Below the pieces are notes generated by a model. The model had not been told where the DNA came from, made no database searches, and worked only from the letters and a program-made list of their open reading frames with translations. The translations under genes and the position numbers were made by a program. Positions 17,110-25,648 of a DNA stretch of 52,869 bases are shown piece by piece. The stretch's first letter is position 1, and the number at the start of each line of letters is the position of its first letter. Origin of the DNA: CAZHBA01 sp964530225 (GTDB taxonomy: Bacteria > Pseudomonadota > Alphaproteobacteria > UBA6615); the NCBI GenBank assembly GCA_964530225.1, contig CAZHBA010000124.1, forward strand, positions 1 through 52,869, in the 5' to 3' direction.

Positions 17110-18330
17110 TTAAAACGCCAGTGCGCCGGGGTGGCGGATCATCAGATCGCGGGCCTCCGCGCAATTATGGGCACCCACCTGGCGCAGCGCTTCGCTGATT
17201 TCCTCGAAAAAGAAATCGGCCACGTGGCCGGGACCCTGGTCGCCCAGGGCAGCGAGGCCGTACATGAAGGCGCGGCCTGATAGGGTCGATATCGCGCCCA
17301 GCGCCAGGGCGCGCACCACGTCCTCGCCGCTGCGGATGCCGCTGTCGAACAGCACTGTCGCCCGGTCGCCAACGGTAGCGGCGATAGCGGGCAAGACGTC
17401 GATGGATGCGGGCGCGCTTTCCAGCTGGCGGCCGCCATGGTTGGAAACGACGATGCCATCGACTCCCAGTTCGACTGCTTGCTCGGCATCCTGGGGATGC
17501 AGGATACCCTTCACTATCAGTGGCCCTTTCCACGCTTCGCGGAAGCGGGCGACCTCGTCCCAGGTGAAGGCGCCGTCCGCATGGGTGCGTACGAACTTCA
17601 TGACCTCGCGGTTCGGCACCTTGTCGCCAGCATAGGTCTGGTAATTGGCGAACGCCGTCTGCCCGTGGCGCTGTAACGCCAGCAGCCAGCCCGGACGGGA
17701 CAGAACATCGATGAACGCGCGTAGGCCGACGCTGTAGGGGATGATCAATCGGTTACGCAGTTCGCGCGGCCGTTTGGTACGCGCTGGCACGTCAAGGGTC
17801 AATATTAGCGCGTGCACGCCGACGGTTTCGGCCCGGCGCACCAGATCGAAATTGATTGCTAGATCGTCGTGCGGCATGCGGTAGAGTTGAAACCAGGTGC
17901 AATCGGGTGCCAGTTCAGCAACTCGCTCGATGGGTGCTGCTGCTGAACTGCCCAGGGTGAACGGAATATTCGCTGCCTGGGCGGCGCGGGCAAATGTTTC
18001 CTCACCGCCCGGCCACACCAGCCCGGGTATGCCCATTGGGGCGACGCCAATGGGTGCGGCGAAGCGGCGGCCGAACAGCTTGACCTCCATATTGGCCTTG
18101 TAGTTTTCGATACCGTAGCGGGGCACCAGTTCCACCGCGTCGAGTGCTGCGGCGTTGCGCACCATGCAGGTCTCGCCTTCGCCGGCGCCGCCGTCCACAT
18201 ATTCGAAGGCGAAACGCGGCACCCGGCGGCGCGCGCGTTTGCGCAAGTCTTCAATAGTCGGATAACGCAGCGCGAACCCACTCGGCGGCTTTCTCGGCAC
18301 TGGATCTACGGCCTTGTTATCTTTGGACAT
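17110..18330 (-). CDS. FMN-dependent alpha-hydroxy-acid oxidising protein
   Basis: A TIM-barrel FMN enzyme of the L-lactate dehydrogenase/glycolate oxidase family, 406 residues. Seen: FAFEYVDGGAGEGE (about 40-53), APIGVAPMGIPGLVWPGGE (FMN loop), TLDVPARTKRPRELRNR, FMN-binding Lys in LIVKGILHP, catalytic His in SNHGGRQLE (about 298) and the phosphate-binding DSGIRSGEDVVRALALGA. It oxidises a 2-hydroxy acid to a 2-keto acid. ATG 18330 has AGGGAAG upstream. It follows the Gfo-type gene by 51 nt and may be co-transcribed with it. A paralogue lies at 46700-47863. Confidence 0.93.
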   Translation of the reverse strand: MSKDNKAVDPVPRKPPSGFALRYPTIEDLRKRARRRVPRFAFEYVDGGAGEGETCMVRNAAALDAVELVPRYGIENYKANMEVKLFGRRFAAPIGVAPMGIPGLVWPGGEETFARAAQAANIPFTLGSSAAAPIERVAELAPDCTWFQLYRMPHDDLAINFDLVRRAETVGVHALILTLDVPARTKRPRELRNRLIIPYSVGLRAFIDVLSRPGWLLALQRHGQTAFANYQTYAGDKVPNREVMKFVRTHADGAFTWDEVARFREAWKGPLIVKGILHPQDAEQAVELGVDGIVVSNHGGRQLESAPASIDVLPAIAATVGDRATVLFDSGIRSGEDVVRALALGAISTLSGRAFMYGLAALGDQGPGHVADFFFEEISEALRQVGAHNCAEARDLMIRHPGALAF

Positions 18331-18381
18331 ACTCGCTTCCCTAAACCTACCCCAAAACCTGAGGACGTTAATTTAGCGCAA

Positions 18382-19422
18382 TTAATCCGGCAGGGGCAGG
18401 ATCACGGGTTCACCGGTTTCAACGGAGAGGTCGGCGGCCATGGTCACATCCATCACCAGCCGGGCCTCGCGCGCGGTTACCAGCACTGGACGGTCGTAAG
18501 CAACGGCTTCGAGAAAATGCACGGTCTCGTTGGCCATCGCCCCGGCGAACACATGGTCGACCTGCTCGCCCGGCATCGATGACAACGGATAGCGGATGCC
18601 GTGCGCGGTGGTGTTAATGCGCACTTCGTGGTGGGTGTCGTCGACGGTGAGCGCACCGTCGGTGCCAACGATCTCGATCCAGCTTTGCGAATATTGCGGA
18701 TAGCCCAAGGGTAGCACCCAGCCCGAGCCCGCCGTGATCGTCGTGCCGTCGTCCATGGTTACCATAATCCACTGGTGATCCGGTGTGTCGCTAACTTGGC
18801 TGAACAGCTTGCCCGATTGTTGCGAATAGACGCGCGCCGGCAGGCGCGGTTGCAGGCACCACAAGAGAAAATCGATCGAGTGGGTGCCACCCATGGCCGC
18901 CGGCGACATCTTGCTGCGGCCTTTGATCTTGGCGCCGATCTCGCGAGTAATATTGCGGCTGACCAGGCAGGTTACCGGCTCGCCAATGCGGCCCTCTTTA
19001 ATGGCCTTATTGATGTAGGTGTATTTGGGATCGAAGCGCCGCGTGTAGCCGATAGTGAACTTGAGGTTGCCGGCGGCGGCCAGCGCAATCGCTTCGTCGG
19101 CCTCCTGCGGTGTCGGCGCGATGGGCTTCTCGACCATCACATGCTTGCCCGCTTCCAGTGCCGCATGAACGATGGAAAACCGTGACGATTCCGGCGTTGA
19201 GGCGATGATGATGGCGTCGATGGTGATGTCGTCAAGGAATTCGCGCCAGTCGTCGGTGAGCCGCGCCGCGCCGGTCTCTGCCGCCACTTCGGCGCCGCGC
19301 TCCGGGTCGATCTCGGCGATGTGCAACTCGTCGACTAACGCAACGCCAGTGCAGGCATTGGCCCGAATACCCCCGACCCAGCCGGCACCGACGATGGCAA
19401 CGTTTATTTGCCGAAACGACAA
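18382..19422 (-). CDS. Gfo/Idh/MocA-family oxidoreductase
   Basis: 346 residues: N-terminal Rossmann domain (VAIVGAGWVGGIRA), the family motif VEKPIAP with the key Lys (about 97), IGYTRRFDPKY, then the C-terminal alpha/beta domain with GGTHSIDFLLW (catalytic His likely about 180). It uses NAD(P) to interconvert sugar or polyol hydroxyl and keto groups. The TTG start at 19422 is supported by GGAGGAG 7 nt upstream. It is preceded by an amber-interrupted scrap ending 18 nt upstream, then the GMC gene, all on the minus strand, so the operon once ran GMC - (broken gene) - Gfo - FMN oxidase. Confidence 0.92.
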   Translation of the reverse strand: MSFRQINVAIVGAGWVGGIRANACTGVALVDELHIAEIDPERGAEVAAETGAARLTDDWREFLDDITIDAIIIASTPESSRFSIVHAALEAGKHVMVEKPIAPTPQEADEAIALAAAGNLKFTIGYTRRFDPKYTYINKAIKEGRIGEPVTCLVSRNITREIGAKIKGRSKMSPAAMGGTHSIDFLLWCLQPRLPARVYSQQSGKLFSQVSDTPDHQWIMVTMDDGTTITAGSGWVLPLGYPQYSQSWIEIVGTDGALTVDDTHHEVRINTTAHGIRYPLSSMPGEQVDHVFAGAMANETVHFLEAVAYDRPVLVTAREARLVMDVTMAADLSVETGEPVILPLPD

Positions 19423-19440
19423 ATGTCGTCTCCTCCCTGA

Positions 19441-19656
19441 TTATGCCGAAAGCGCATCGTGCATGTCGTGCCTGGTTTCGGCGTAGTGTTCAAGAACCAG
19501 GTCGAGCGAAAGACCGTTCTACTGTTCCAAGGAGAGCGGGTAGTCGCTCGGTTCGAGTTCGATCAGCGGGCGTTGCCGGTCGCTTTGCGGGTAGACCTGG
19601 CATTTCAGGTTGAAGGTATCGGGGTAGCCTGGAAGGCTATTGGAGAACCAAGACAT
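19441..19656 (-). pseudogene. Unidentified gene remnant with in-frame amber codon
   Basis: The minus strand from ATG 19656 reads MSWFSNSLPGYPDTFNLKCQ, VYPQSDRQRPLIELEPSDYP, LSLEQ, TAG (19519-19521), NGLSLDLVLEHYAETRHDMH, DALSA, TAA. The composition and amphipathic pattern are clearly protein-like, and the last part continues in frame through the stop, but I do not recognise the family. There is no obvious Shine-Dalgarno sequence. It lies between the GMC and Gfo genes in the same direction, so it is probably the tail of a third operon gene, reduced and then stopped. Confidence 0.45.
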
Positions 19657-19697
19657 AAACAGACGACCACTGTTGGTTGGAGTGTAAGTATTTCACT

Positions 19698-21308
19698 CTA
19701 CCTTACCGCGGCGTCTGCCAAAATCATATCGGCGGCTTTTTCCGCGATCATGATGGTTGGCGCGTTGGTGTTGCCTGACACGATTACCGGCATGATCGAG
19801 GCGTCGACGACACGCAGGCCGTCGAGACCATGAATGCGCAGACGCGGATCGACCACCGCTTTCTCGTCGCTACCCATGCGGCAGGTGCTGACCGGATGGA
19901 AACTGGTGGCACCGACGTTACGCAGGAATTCGAGCATGTCGGCATCGCTGGTGACTTCCGGTCCGGGCAGGTATTCGGCCTCGACGAGGCCGGCCAAGGG
20001 CGGCGTGTTGACGATCTGGCGAACCATATGACAGCCTTTGACCAACACCTCGCTGTCGCGTGGCTGGTGCAGGAAATTTGGCCGGATCGCCGGTGGTTCG
20101 AACGGGTCGGTGGACTTGATCGTGATGGTGCCACGGCTTTCCGGGCGTAGCAGCCGCACGATCGAGGAAAAGCCTGAGAAGGGATGCAGTTTTTCGCCAA
20201 TCTTGTCGGCGCTGAACAAGGTCATACTGGCCTGAATATCCGGCGTGACGGCCACCGGATCAGTCTTGAAAAATCCGGCGGCGACCGATGCGCCCATAGC
20301 CAGGAAACCGTCGCGTCGCAACGCATAACGCGCCAGTTCGAGCGCGCCGCGAAATGGATTATTGAGCGCGTCGTTCAGCGTAAGCGGTTTACGGCAACGG
20401 TAGACCAGGCGAATATTGAAATGGTCCTGCAAATTGTCGCCGACGCCCGGTATGTCGGCAACAACGCCGATGCCGAGATTACGTAAATGCTGGGCCGGCC
20501 CGACGCCGGAAAGCTGTAAGAGTTGCGGCGAGTTTATGGAGCCACCGGAGAGGATCACCTCACCACTGGCCTGTGCGGTGACGGTCCTGCCGTCGCGGGC
20601 ATATTCGATGCCGGTGGCGCGAGCCCCGTCGAACAAGATTCGCGTTGCGTGGGCCGACGTGACGATATGCAGATTCTTGCGCTTACGTGCCGGCCGTAGA
20701 AATGCCACGGCGGTGCTTGAGCGCAAACCGTTGCGCGAAGTGAGTTGTAGATAGCCGAAGCCCTCACGGTTGGGGCCGTTGAAATCGTCGGTGCGCGGAT
20801 AGCCGAGCGTCGCGGCGGCGTCGATAAAAGCGTCAGCCAACGGATGTGGCGTTTTTGGGTCGGACACCGCCAGTGCACCGCCGGCGCCATGGTACTCGTC
20901 GGCGCCGCGCTGCTGGTCTTCGGATTTGCGGAAATAGGGTAGCACGTCGTCGAAGCTCCAGCCGTCGTTGCCGAGCTGGCGCCAATGGTCATAGTCCTCT
21001 CGCTGACCACGGATGTAGACTAGCCCATTGATCGAACTGGAGCCGCCGAGCACTTTGCCGCGCGGATTGGGAATGCGCCGGTCGGCCACTGCCGCATCGG
21101 GCTCGTTGGCATAGAGCCAGTTGACCTTTGGATTGGTGAAATGCTTGCCGTAGCCCAGCGGAATGTGGATCCACGGATTGCGGCCAGCGCCACCAGCCTC
21201 GAGCAGCAGTACCCGATGGTGACCCGACGTACTCAGCCGATTGGCCAGCACGCAACCGGCGCTGCCGGCACCGACGATAATGTAGTCGTATGGCTCTGAT
21301 GTTGGCAT
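19698..21308 (-). CDS. GMC-family FAD oxidoreductase (choline-dehydrogenase-like)
   Basis: 536 residues, full-length GMC enzyme. N-terminal FAD motif YIIVGAGSAGCVLANRL, GMC signature 1 GKVLGGSSSINGLVYIRG (about 85-102), signature 2 GGSINSPQLLQLSG (about 255) and the catalytic His in SFHPVSTCRMG (about 472). The C-terminal FAD contact is VVSGNTNAPTIMIAEKAAD-like. It oxidises alcohols to aldehydes with FAD, in the cytoplasm. The start ATG 21308 has only a weak GAG upstream. It is divergent from the TRAP-type binding protein gene, with a palindrome in between. Substrate unknown. Confidence 0.93.
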   Translation of the reverse strand: MPTSEPYDYIIVGAGSAGCVLANRLSTSGHHRVLLLEAGGAGRNPWIHIPLGYGKHFTNPKVNWLYANEPDAAVADRRIPNPRGKVLGGSSSINGLVYIRGQREDYDHWRQLGNDGWSFDDVLPYFRKSEDQQRGADEYHGAGGALAVSDPKTPHPLADAFIDAAATLGYPRTDDFNGPNREGFGYLQLTSRNGLRSSTAVAFLRPARKRKNLHIVTSAHATRILFDGARATGIEYARDGRTVTAQASGEVILSGGSINSPQLLQLSGVGPAQHLRNLGIGVVADIPGVGDNLQDHFNIRLVYRCRKPLTLNDALNNPFRGALELARYALRRDGFLAMGASVAAGFFKTDPVAVTPDIQASMTLFSADKIGEKLHPFSGFSSIVRLLRPESRGTITIKSTDPFEPPAIRPNFLHQPRDSEVLVKGCHMVRQIVNTPPLAGLVEAEYLPGPEVTSDADMLEFLRNVGATSFHPVSTCRMGSDEKAVVDPRLRIHGLDGLRVVDASIMPVIVSGNTNAPTIMIAEKAADMILADAAVR

Positions 21309-21375
21309 CAGGGTCTCGTTAGCTTCGGCGACGCGCCGGCATCTTGTTTTGTATTTCTTTGCCGTCTACGCCTTA

Positions 21376-21390
21376 TCACAGCCCCTGTGA
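21376..21390. promoter_or_regulatory. Palindrome TCACAG-CCC-CTGTGA in a divergent promoter region
   Basis: Perfect 6-base arms with a 3-nt centre, between the divergent GMC (start 21308) and TRAP-type (start 21446) genes. It is a plausible operator acting on one or both. No regulator gene is adjacent. Confidence 0.4.
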
Positions 21391-21445
21391 CATGCCTATC
21401 ATAGCGCCGGTTGGTGATTGCAGCATGTTAAGGGGGACCCAATAA

Positions 21446-22363
21446 GTGGACGACGCGATACAGATTAGGATGGGCGGCTACGGCCCGCCAACGACGACCC
21501 ACAGCCGGGCGCTAAAGTTCATCGGTAATCGCCTGGAAGCCCAGTTGGGCGACCGTGTCGATATTAAATATATCTGGAACATCATGGATTTTGGCTACCG
21601 CTCTAGCGACATCGTGTGGCTGACCGAATGCGGCATTCTAACGATGTCCTATCAATCGACCGCCTATCTGGGTAAGCGGATACCCGAACTCGGCTTCGTC
21701 GATCTGCCGTACCTGTTCCCCGACCTCGACGCTGCCCGCGCGGCTTATGACGGCGCGTTGGGCAGGCATCTGATTGGCTGCATCGAGGCGAAGGCCAACC
21801 TCCAGGTAGTAGGATTTTTCGAGAATGGCTTCCGCCACATCTCCAACAAATTACGGCCGGTTCACCGGCCCGAGGATCTGGCTGGTATGAAGATCCGCAT
21901 GCTGTACAGCAACATCCACGAACGCACCTTCGAGCTGCTTGGCGCCGAACCGCTACAAATGGACCTAACCGAGGCGATCGAGGGGGTCATCGCCGACACG
22001 CTGGACGCGCAGGAAAACCCGTTGGCCAACACGGTCACCTACGGGGTGCACAAATATCACCACTACCACACGCTGAGCAGTCACTTTTACTTATCGCGTG
22101 GCGTTTGGGTGAACCGCGATGCCTTCGCTTCCTGGCCCGACAATATGCGCGCCGCCATGGATGAGATTGTGCCCGAGGCCGTTGCCTATCAACGCGGTCT
22201 GGCGGTCGAGGAAGAAGAAGTCTCACGCCGGGCGATCGAGATGGAGGGTTGCGAGATCGTCGAGTTGACGGCGGAAGAGCACGCCGTCTTCGCCGCCAAG
22301 GTGGCGCCGCTGCATGAAGAAGCGCGGGATACCTTCGGCGACGTCATGTTCGACATGCTGTAG
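21446..22363 (+). CDS. TRAP-type (DctP-like) solute-binding protein without a signal peptide
   Basis: 305 residues with the DctP fold: DLPYLFPDLDAARAAYDG, ENGFRHISNKLRPVHRPEDLAG, then MKIRMLYS and TEAIEGVIADTLDAQENPLA. The family captures organic acids in the periplasm for a TRAP importer. Here an in-frame stop immediately precedes GTG 21446, which has AAGGGGG upstream, and residue 1 leads straight into the mature fold (IQIRMGGYGPPTTTHS). So no export signal is present. No DctQ/DctM genes are near. It may be a cytoplasmic binder or sensor, or a gene that lost its leader. Confidence 0.82.
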   Translation: MDDAIQIRMGGYGPPTTTHSRALKFIGNRLEAQLGDRVDIKYIWNIMDFGYRSSDIVWLTECGILTMSYQSTAYLGKRIPELGFVDLPYLFPDLDAARAAYDGALGRHLIGCIEAKANLQVVGFFENGFRHISNKLRPVHRPEDLAGMKIRMLYSNIHERTFELLGAEPLQMDLTEAIEGVIADTLDAQENPLANTVTYGVHKYHHYHTLSSHFYLSRGVWVNRDAFASWPDNMRAAMDEIVPEAVAYQRGLAVEEEEVSRRAIEMEGCEIVELTAEEHAVFAAKVAPLHEEARDTFGDVMFDML

Positions 22364-22389
22364 GCGCTCAATCAACAGGGGAAAATAAT

Positions 22390-22581
22390 GTGAGCGACAA
22401 AGTCGCCGCCGAACGTAAAGTTAACTGCCTGGTTGAAGTCGGCAAAGAATATTTTTTTGGGCTGCCCAGCGGTGCTACCATGGAAATCCACAGGACGTTA
22501 TCATCGACCTGGCGGAAGGCATGCGACAGGCAATCTACTCGCCACTGGTGCTTGAAGCTGCGGGTGGGGAGCGATTTAGTC
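22390..22581 (+). pseudogene. ThDP-enzyme N-terminal scrap
   Basis: GTG 22390 with AGGGGAAAA upstream starts SDKVAAERKVNCLVEVGKEY, FFGLPSGATM. This looks like the first strand and helix of an acetolactate-synthase-like enzyme (compare the intact one at 6951). The frame then loses similarity. A shift gives NPQDVIIDLAEGMRQAIYSP before a stop at 22581, which I cannot place. Probably a truncated and frameshifted gene downstream of the TRAP-type gene. Confidence 0.4.
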
Positions 22582-22591
22582 AAATATCGTT

Positions 22592-22804
22592 TTAAGCCCC
22601 GTCCGGCATAATCCAGGTGCCGGTTTCACCGGCCAGCGCCCGGCCCAGGTTGGGGTCGATGAAGGCCCAGGCGTGGAGTACGCTCTCGCGTTCCTCGATG
22701 TGCGCCAGACACGCTTCGGTCACGGTGACGGCGGTGGTCTCGCCGACGGCAATCCGCCGGGCTATCTCGGTAGCGGAGAGACGGTTCAGATCGGTGGCGG
22801 GCAT
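22592..22804 (-). pseudogene. Amidase N-terminal fragment
   Basis: A 70-codon frame: LNRLSATEIARRIAVGETTA, VTVTEACLAHIEERESVLHA, WAFIDPNLGRAL, then unrelated GETGTWIMPDGA and a stop. The first about 58 residues match the start of an amidase-signature enzyme (compare DAWAFLDPDLAL in the intact amidase at 28916). The catalytic Lys and both Ser are missing. It lies 19 nt after the Ldh gene on the same strand, so an Ldh-amidase operon has lost its second gene. Confidence 0.65.
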
Positions 22805-22823
22805 GGGCGTATAGTGCGATCCC

Positions 22824-23918
22824 TCACGCCAGCCGTTTCACCCCAACTTCGTCGGCGACGGTGTTGAGCTTATCCAAGAGCGGTGCGGTGATAGGGATGC
22901 CGTTGGCCTTGCGGTCTTGGTAGATGCGCCAGCTATTGGTGCCGGGCATGCGGATTTCGTCGGCGCCTGGAAGTTTGGTCGAGCTGGTCATTTCGCGCGA
23001 AATGCGGTCGACATTGGCCTTGAACACGGCGGGGTCGAGGAAGTGGGCGACGTCGATCGCCATGATGAACTGGCCGGTATTGGTCTCGCTATTGGGGTCC
23101 TCGCCGATGTGGATGACGTCGGAGCCGAAGGCGCCGCCGTTCAGCGTGCCGGCGAGGAAGCCAATTACCATCGACAGGCCGAAGCCCTTAGCACCGCCGA
23201 TATGGGTGAGGACGCCATCGTCGGCCTTCGCCGAATCGGTGATCGGATTGCCCTGGACGTCGATTACCCAGCCCTCGGGCATGGGCTCGCCGTGCATCGC
23301 CTTGACCATGATTTTACCGAGCGAGGAATTAGTGGTCGCCATGTCGATGACCACCGGCGGCTCGTCGGCCGCCGGGATGGCGACGGCGATCGGGTTCGTG
23401 CCAACCAATAAATCGCTGCCACCAAAAGGCCCGGCATGGTTAGCGCTGCCGACGCAGGCGATGACGCCGATCTGGTCGCGCTCGAGCGCCATTGAGGCGT
23501 AGACCGCTGCCGCGCCGGCGTGGTTGGAGTGCTGCAGGCCGACCCAGGCGAGGCCGCTCTCCGCCGCCATGTCCATCGCCAGGTTCATGGAATAGCGCGC
23601 CACCAGGTGGCCCATGCCGTTATCGCCGTTGACCAGCGCCATCGCCGGGGTCTGCTTCTCGACCCGGATATTGGGAGTTTTGTTGATGGCGCCGCCTTTG
23701 ATGCGGTTGACATACATCTGCACCCGAATGCAGCCGTGGCTGTCCTTGCCGAGCAGGTCGCCATCGGCCATGGCGCGGGCGAGCTCGACAGCGTCGTCAT
23801 CGGGTAGTTCAACCGCCCGGAACACCTGAGTCATAAAGTCTTTCAGCCGCTCGTAAGGAACGCGGAGCGCGTTCTCGTCGACGGGAAATTCGGGCGAAAT
23901 GGCAGGCGAGTCAGACAT
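22824..23918 (-). CDS. Ldh-family (MDH/LDH2-type) malate/L-lactate dehydrogenase-like oxidoreductase
   Basis: A 364-residue NAD(P)-dependent oxidoreductase of the non-Rossmann malate/L-sulfolactate/ureidoglycolate dehydrogenase family. Seen: DGDLLGKDSHGCIRV (about 52-66, active-site His), LQHSNHAGAAAVYASMA (about 128-144, second His), FGGSDLLVGTNPIAVAIP and GGAKGFGLSMVIGFLAGTL. Length is typical. ATG 23918 has GGAGGGG 8 nt upstream. It is divergent from the amidase at 24062 across a perfect palindrome, and was once followed by an amidase, now a fragment. Confidence 0.92.
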   Translation of the reverse strand: MSDSPAISPEFPVDENALRVPYERLKDFMTQVFRAVELPDDDAVELARAMADGDLLGKDSHGCIRVQMYVNRIKGGAINKTPNIRVEKQTPAMALVNGDNGMGHLVARYSMNLAMDMAAESGLAWVGLQHSNHAGAAAVYASMALERDQIGVIACVGSANHAGPFGGSDLLVGTNPIAVAIPAADEPPVVIDMATTNSSLGKIMVKAMHGEPMPEGWVIDVQGNPITDSAKADDGVLTHIGGAKGFGLSMVIGFLAGTLNGGAFGSDVIHIGEDPNSETNTGQFIMAIDVAHFLDPAVFKANVDRISREMTSSTKLPGADEIRMPGTNSWRIYQDRKANGIPITAPLLDKLNTVADEVGVKRLA

Positions 23919-23979
23919 GGTTGGGCCCCTCCAGGCAAGGTTATTCTTTTGTCCAAGCTTAGCGTGTTGGACCGGATAC

Positions 23980-23994
23980 GGCCAGTAACTGGCC
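23980..23994. promoter_or_regulatory. Perfect palindrome GGCCAGT-A-ACTGGCC between divergent genes
   Basis: A 15-base perfect palindrome 62 nt upstream of the Ldh start and 68 nt upstream of the amidase start. Central placement suggests a shared operator for both divergent genes. Regulator unknown. Confidence 0.5.
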
Positions 23995-24061
23995 TATGCG
24001 TTAGTACGGGTTTTCGACTAACGTAGGTGTGGCCATAACGCATAAGAAAAAAGGTGCCGCC

Positions 24062-25411
24062 ATGCCCTACGATCCCGCCATCCCGCCATCGCGCGGTTTT
24101 CTCGAACAAGTGCCGGCGTTCCTCGCCGGCGGCGACACACCGCGTGACCTGCTCGAACGCTGCGTCGCCGTGATTGAGATGCGCGATTCGGAACTTCAGG
24201 CCTTCGTTACCCTGAACTTCGATGGCGCGCGCGCCGCCGCCGACGCCGCCAGCGAACGCTATGCAGCGGGCAGTCCGCTATCGCCGGTCGACGGCTTACC
24301 GATCGGTCTCAAGGATATTATCGAGACCGCCGACATGCCGACCCAATGCGGCAGCCCGATATATGAAGGCTATGCGGGTGGGCGCGACGCGCCGGTGGCC
24401 GCGGCGCTGCGCCGCGGTGGTGCGGTGATCGTCGGCAAGACCGCGACCACCGAGTTCGCCTACGGCAACATTATGCCCACGCGCAACCCGTTCGACCCCG
24501 AGCGCACGCCAGGTACCTCGTCGAGTGGTTCGGCGGCTGCGGTTGGTGCCGGCATGGTGCCGGTCGCCATCGGCACCCAGCTCATGTCGTCAGTGATGCG
24601 TCCGGCGAGCTATTGCGGCCAGGTGGGTGTGAAACCGACTTATGGCGCGATCCGCCAGGCGGCGATCCATCCGTTCTCGCCATCGGGCGAGCATGTCGGC
24701 GCTCATGCCGCTGCGCTCGCCGACGCTTGGGCGGTGCTGCGATTTTTGTCGCATGAGGCCGGGCCGGTGCCAGGCTCATACGGCATCGACGGGCCGGACA
24801 CCCTGCCAGCTGACGAAAAGCCGACGCGGCTGATGCGTATGTACACGCCGGGCTGGGAGCTTGCTGATTCTGAGATTAAAGCCACCATCGAAGCTGCACT
24901 CGACCGTCTGGCGAACGAAGGGGTCGAGATCGTCGAACCGGTGGATGTGCCGGCTCTCGCCACGTTGGAAGATGATTTTGCCCGAGCTGATTGGGCGATC
25001 TCCGAAGTTGCCGCGTTCGAGATGCGTTGGCCGTTCTTCGAGTACGAGGCGGCGGGCCATACTCACCACCGCCGTATCGAAAAGTTGCTTGAGCGGGCGC
25101 ACACGATCACGCTGGCCGACTACCACGCGGCGCTCGATTTCAAAGCGGCGTTCCGTAGCCGTCTAAACACCTCCCGTAAATACATCGACGGCATCGTTGG
25201 CCTGACGGCGCCCGAGGTGGCGCCGGTCGGCCTGGAGAATATCGGCCATCCGGTTACCTGCTCGCCCGCGACGTGCGCTGGCGCGCCATCGTTGACCTTG
25301 CCGGTTTTGGCCGCCCACGACATGCCGCTGGGTCTGCAGCTGGTCGGCTTTCACGGCCAGGACGCTCGCCTATTCGCACAAGCCTCATGGGTGGAAAGCG
25401 TGTTTGGGTAG
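24062..25411 (+). CDS. Amidase-signature hydrolase with altered nucleophile loop
   Basis: An amidase-signature enzyme of 449 residues. Catalytic Lys in GLPIGLKDII (about 85), Ser-rich loop PGTSSSGSAAAV (about 155-166). The nucleophile region reads GTQLMSSVMRPAS, where the family has GTxTGGSxxRPAS. The Ser nucleophile is kept, but the TGG that normally forms the oxyanion loop is LMS. It would hydrolyse amides to acid and ammonia. ATG 24062 is preferred over GTG 24029, since AAGGTG precedes it. Divergent from Ldh. Activity may be altered or lost. Confidence 0.85.
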   Translation: MPYDPAIPPSRGFLEQVPAFLAGGDTPRDLLERCVAVIEMRDSELQAFVTLNFDGARAAADAASERYAAGSPLSPVDGLPIGLKDIIETADMPTQCGSPIYEGYAGGRDAPVAAALRRGGAVIVGKTATTEFAYGNIMPTRNPFDPERTPGTSSSGSAAAVGAGMVPVAIGTQLMSSVMRPASYCGQVGVKPTYGAIRQAAIHPFSPSGEHVGAHAAALADAWAVLRFLSHEAGPVPGSYGIDGPDTLPADEKPTRLMRMYTPGWELADSEIKATIEAALDRLANEGVEIVEPVDVPALATLEDDFARADWAISEVAAFEMRWPFFEYEAAGHTHHRRIEKLLERAHTITLADYHAALDFKAAFRSRLNTSRKYIDGIVGLTAPEVAPVGLENIGHPVTCSPATCAGAPSLTLPVLAAHDMPLGLQLVGFHGQDARLFAQASWVESVFG

Positions 25412-25456
25412 GTGCTAAAGTTTTTCTTAACCCCCGCCTAAATCCCCCCCCAATGA

Positions 25457-25648
25457 CGCGCGTGGATGGAACATGTGAACGAGGTAGCGGAAAAGTCGCT
25501 GCGGTCGTCCAGCGATTCCTGGCACGTGGGCACCAACATTCCCGGTAAACCGCGTGTGTATATGCCCTATATCGGTGGCGTTCCAGTTTATGCCGCGAAG
25601 TGTGAACAAGTTGCCGGCGATGGTTACAACGACTTTGCGCTGTCCTAA
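25457..25648 (+). pseudogene. Baeyer-Villiger-type flavin monooxygenase C-terminal remnant
   Basis: The frame reads RAWMEHVNEVAEKSLRSSSD, SWHVGTNIPGKPRVYMPYIG, GVPVYAAKCEQVAGDGYNDF, ALS and TAA. This is the C-terminal end of a cyclohexanone-monooxygenase-type enzyme (W-x-x-G-x-N-I-P-G-K-P-R...Y-x-G). A TGA at 25454 precedes it in frame and no FAD or NADP domains exist nearby. Its stop overlaps that of the GST gene on the other strand. Confidence 0.7.
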
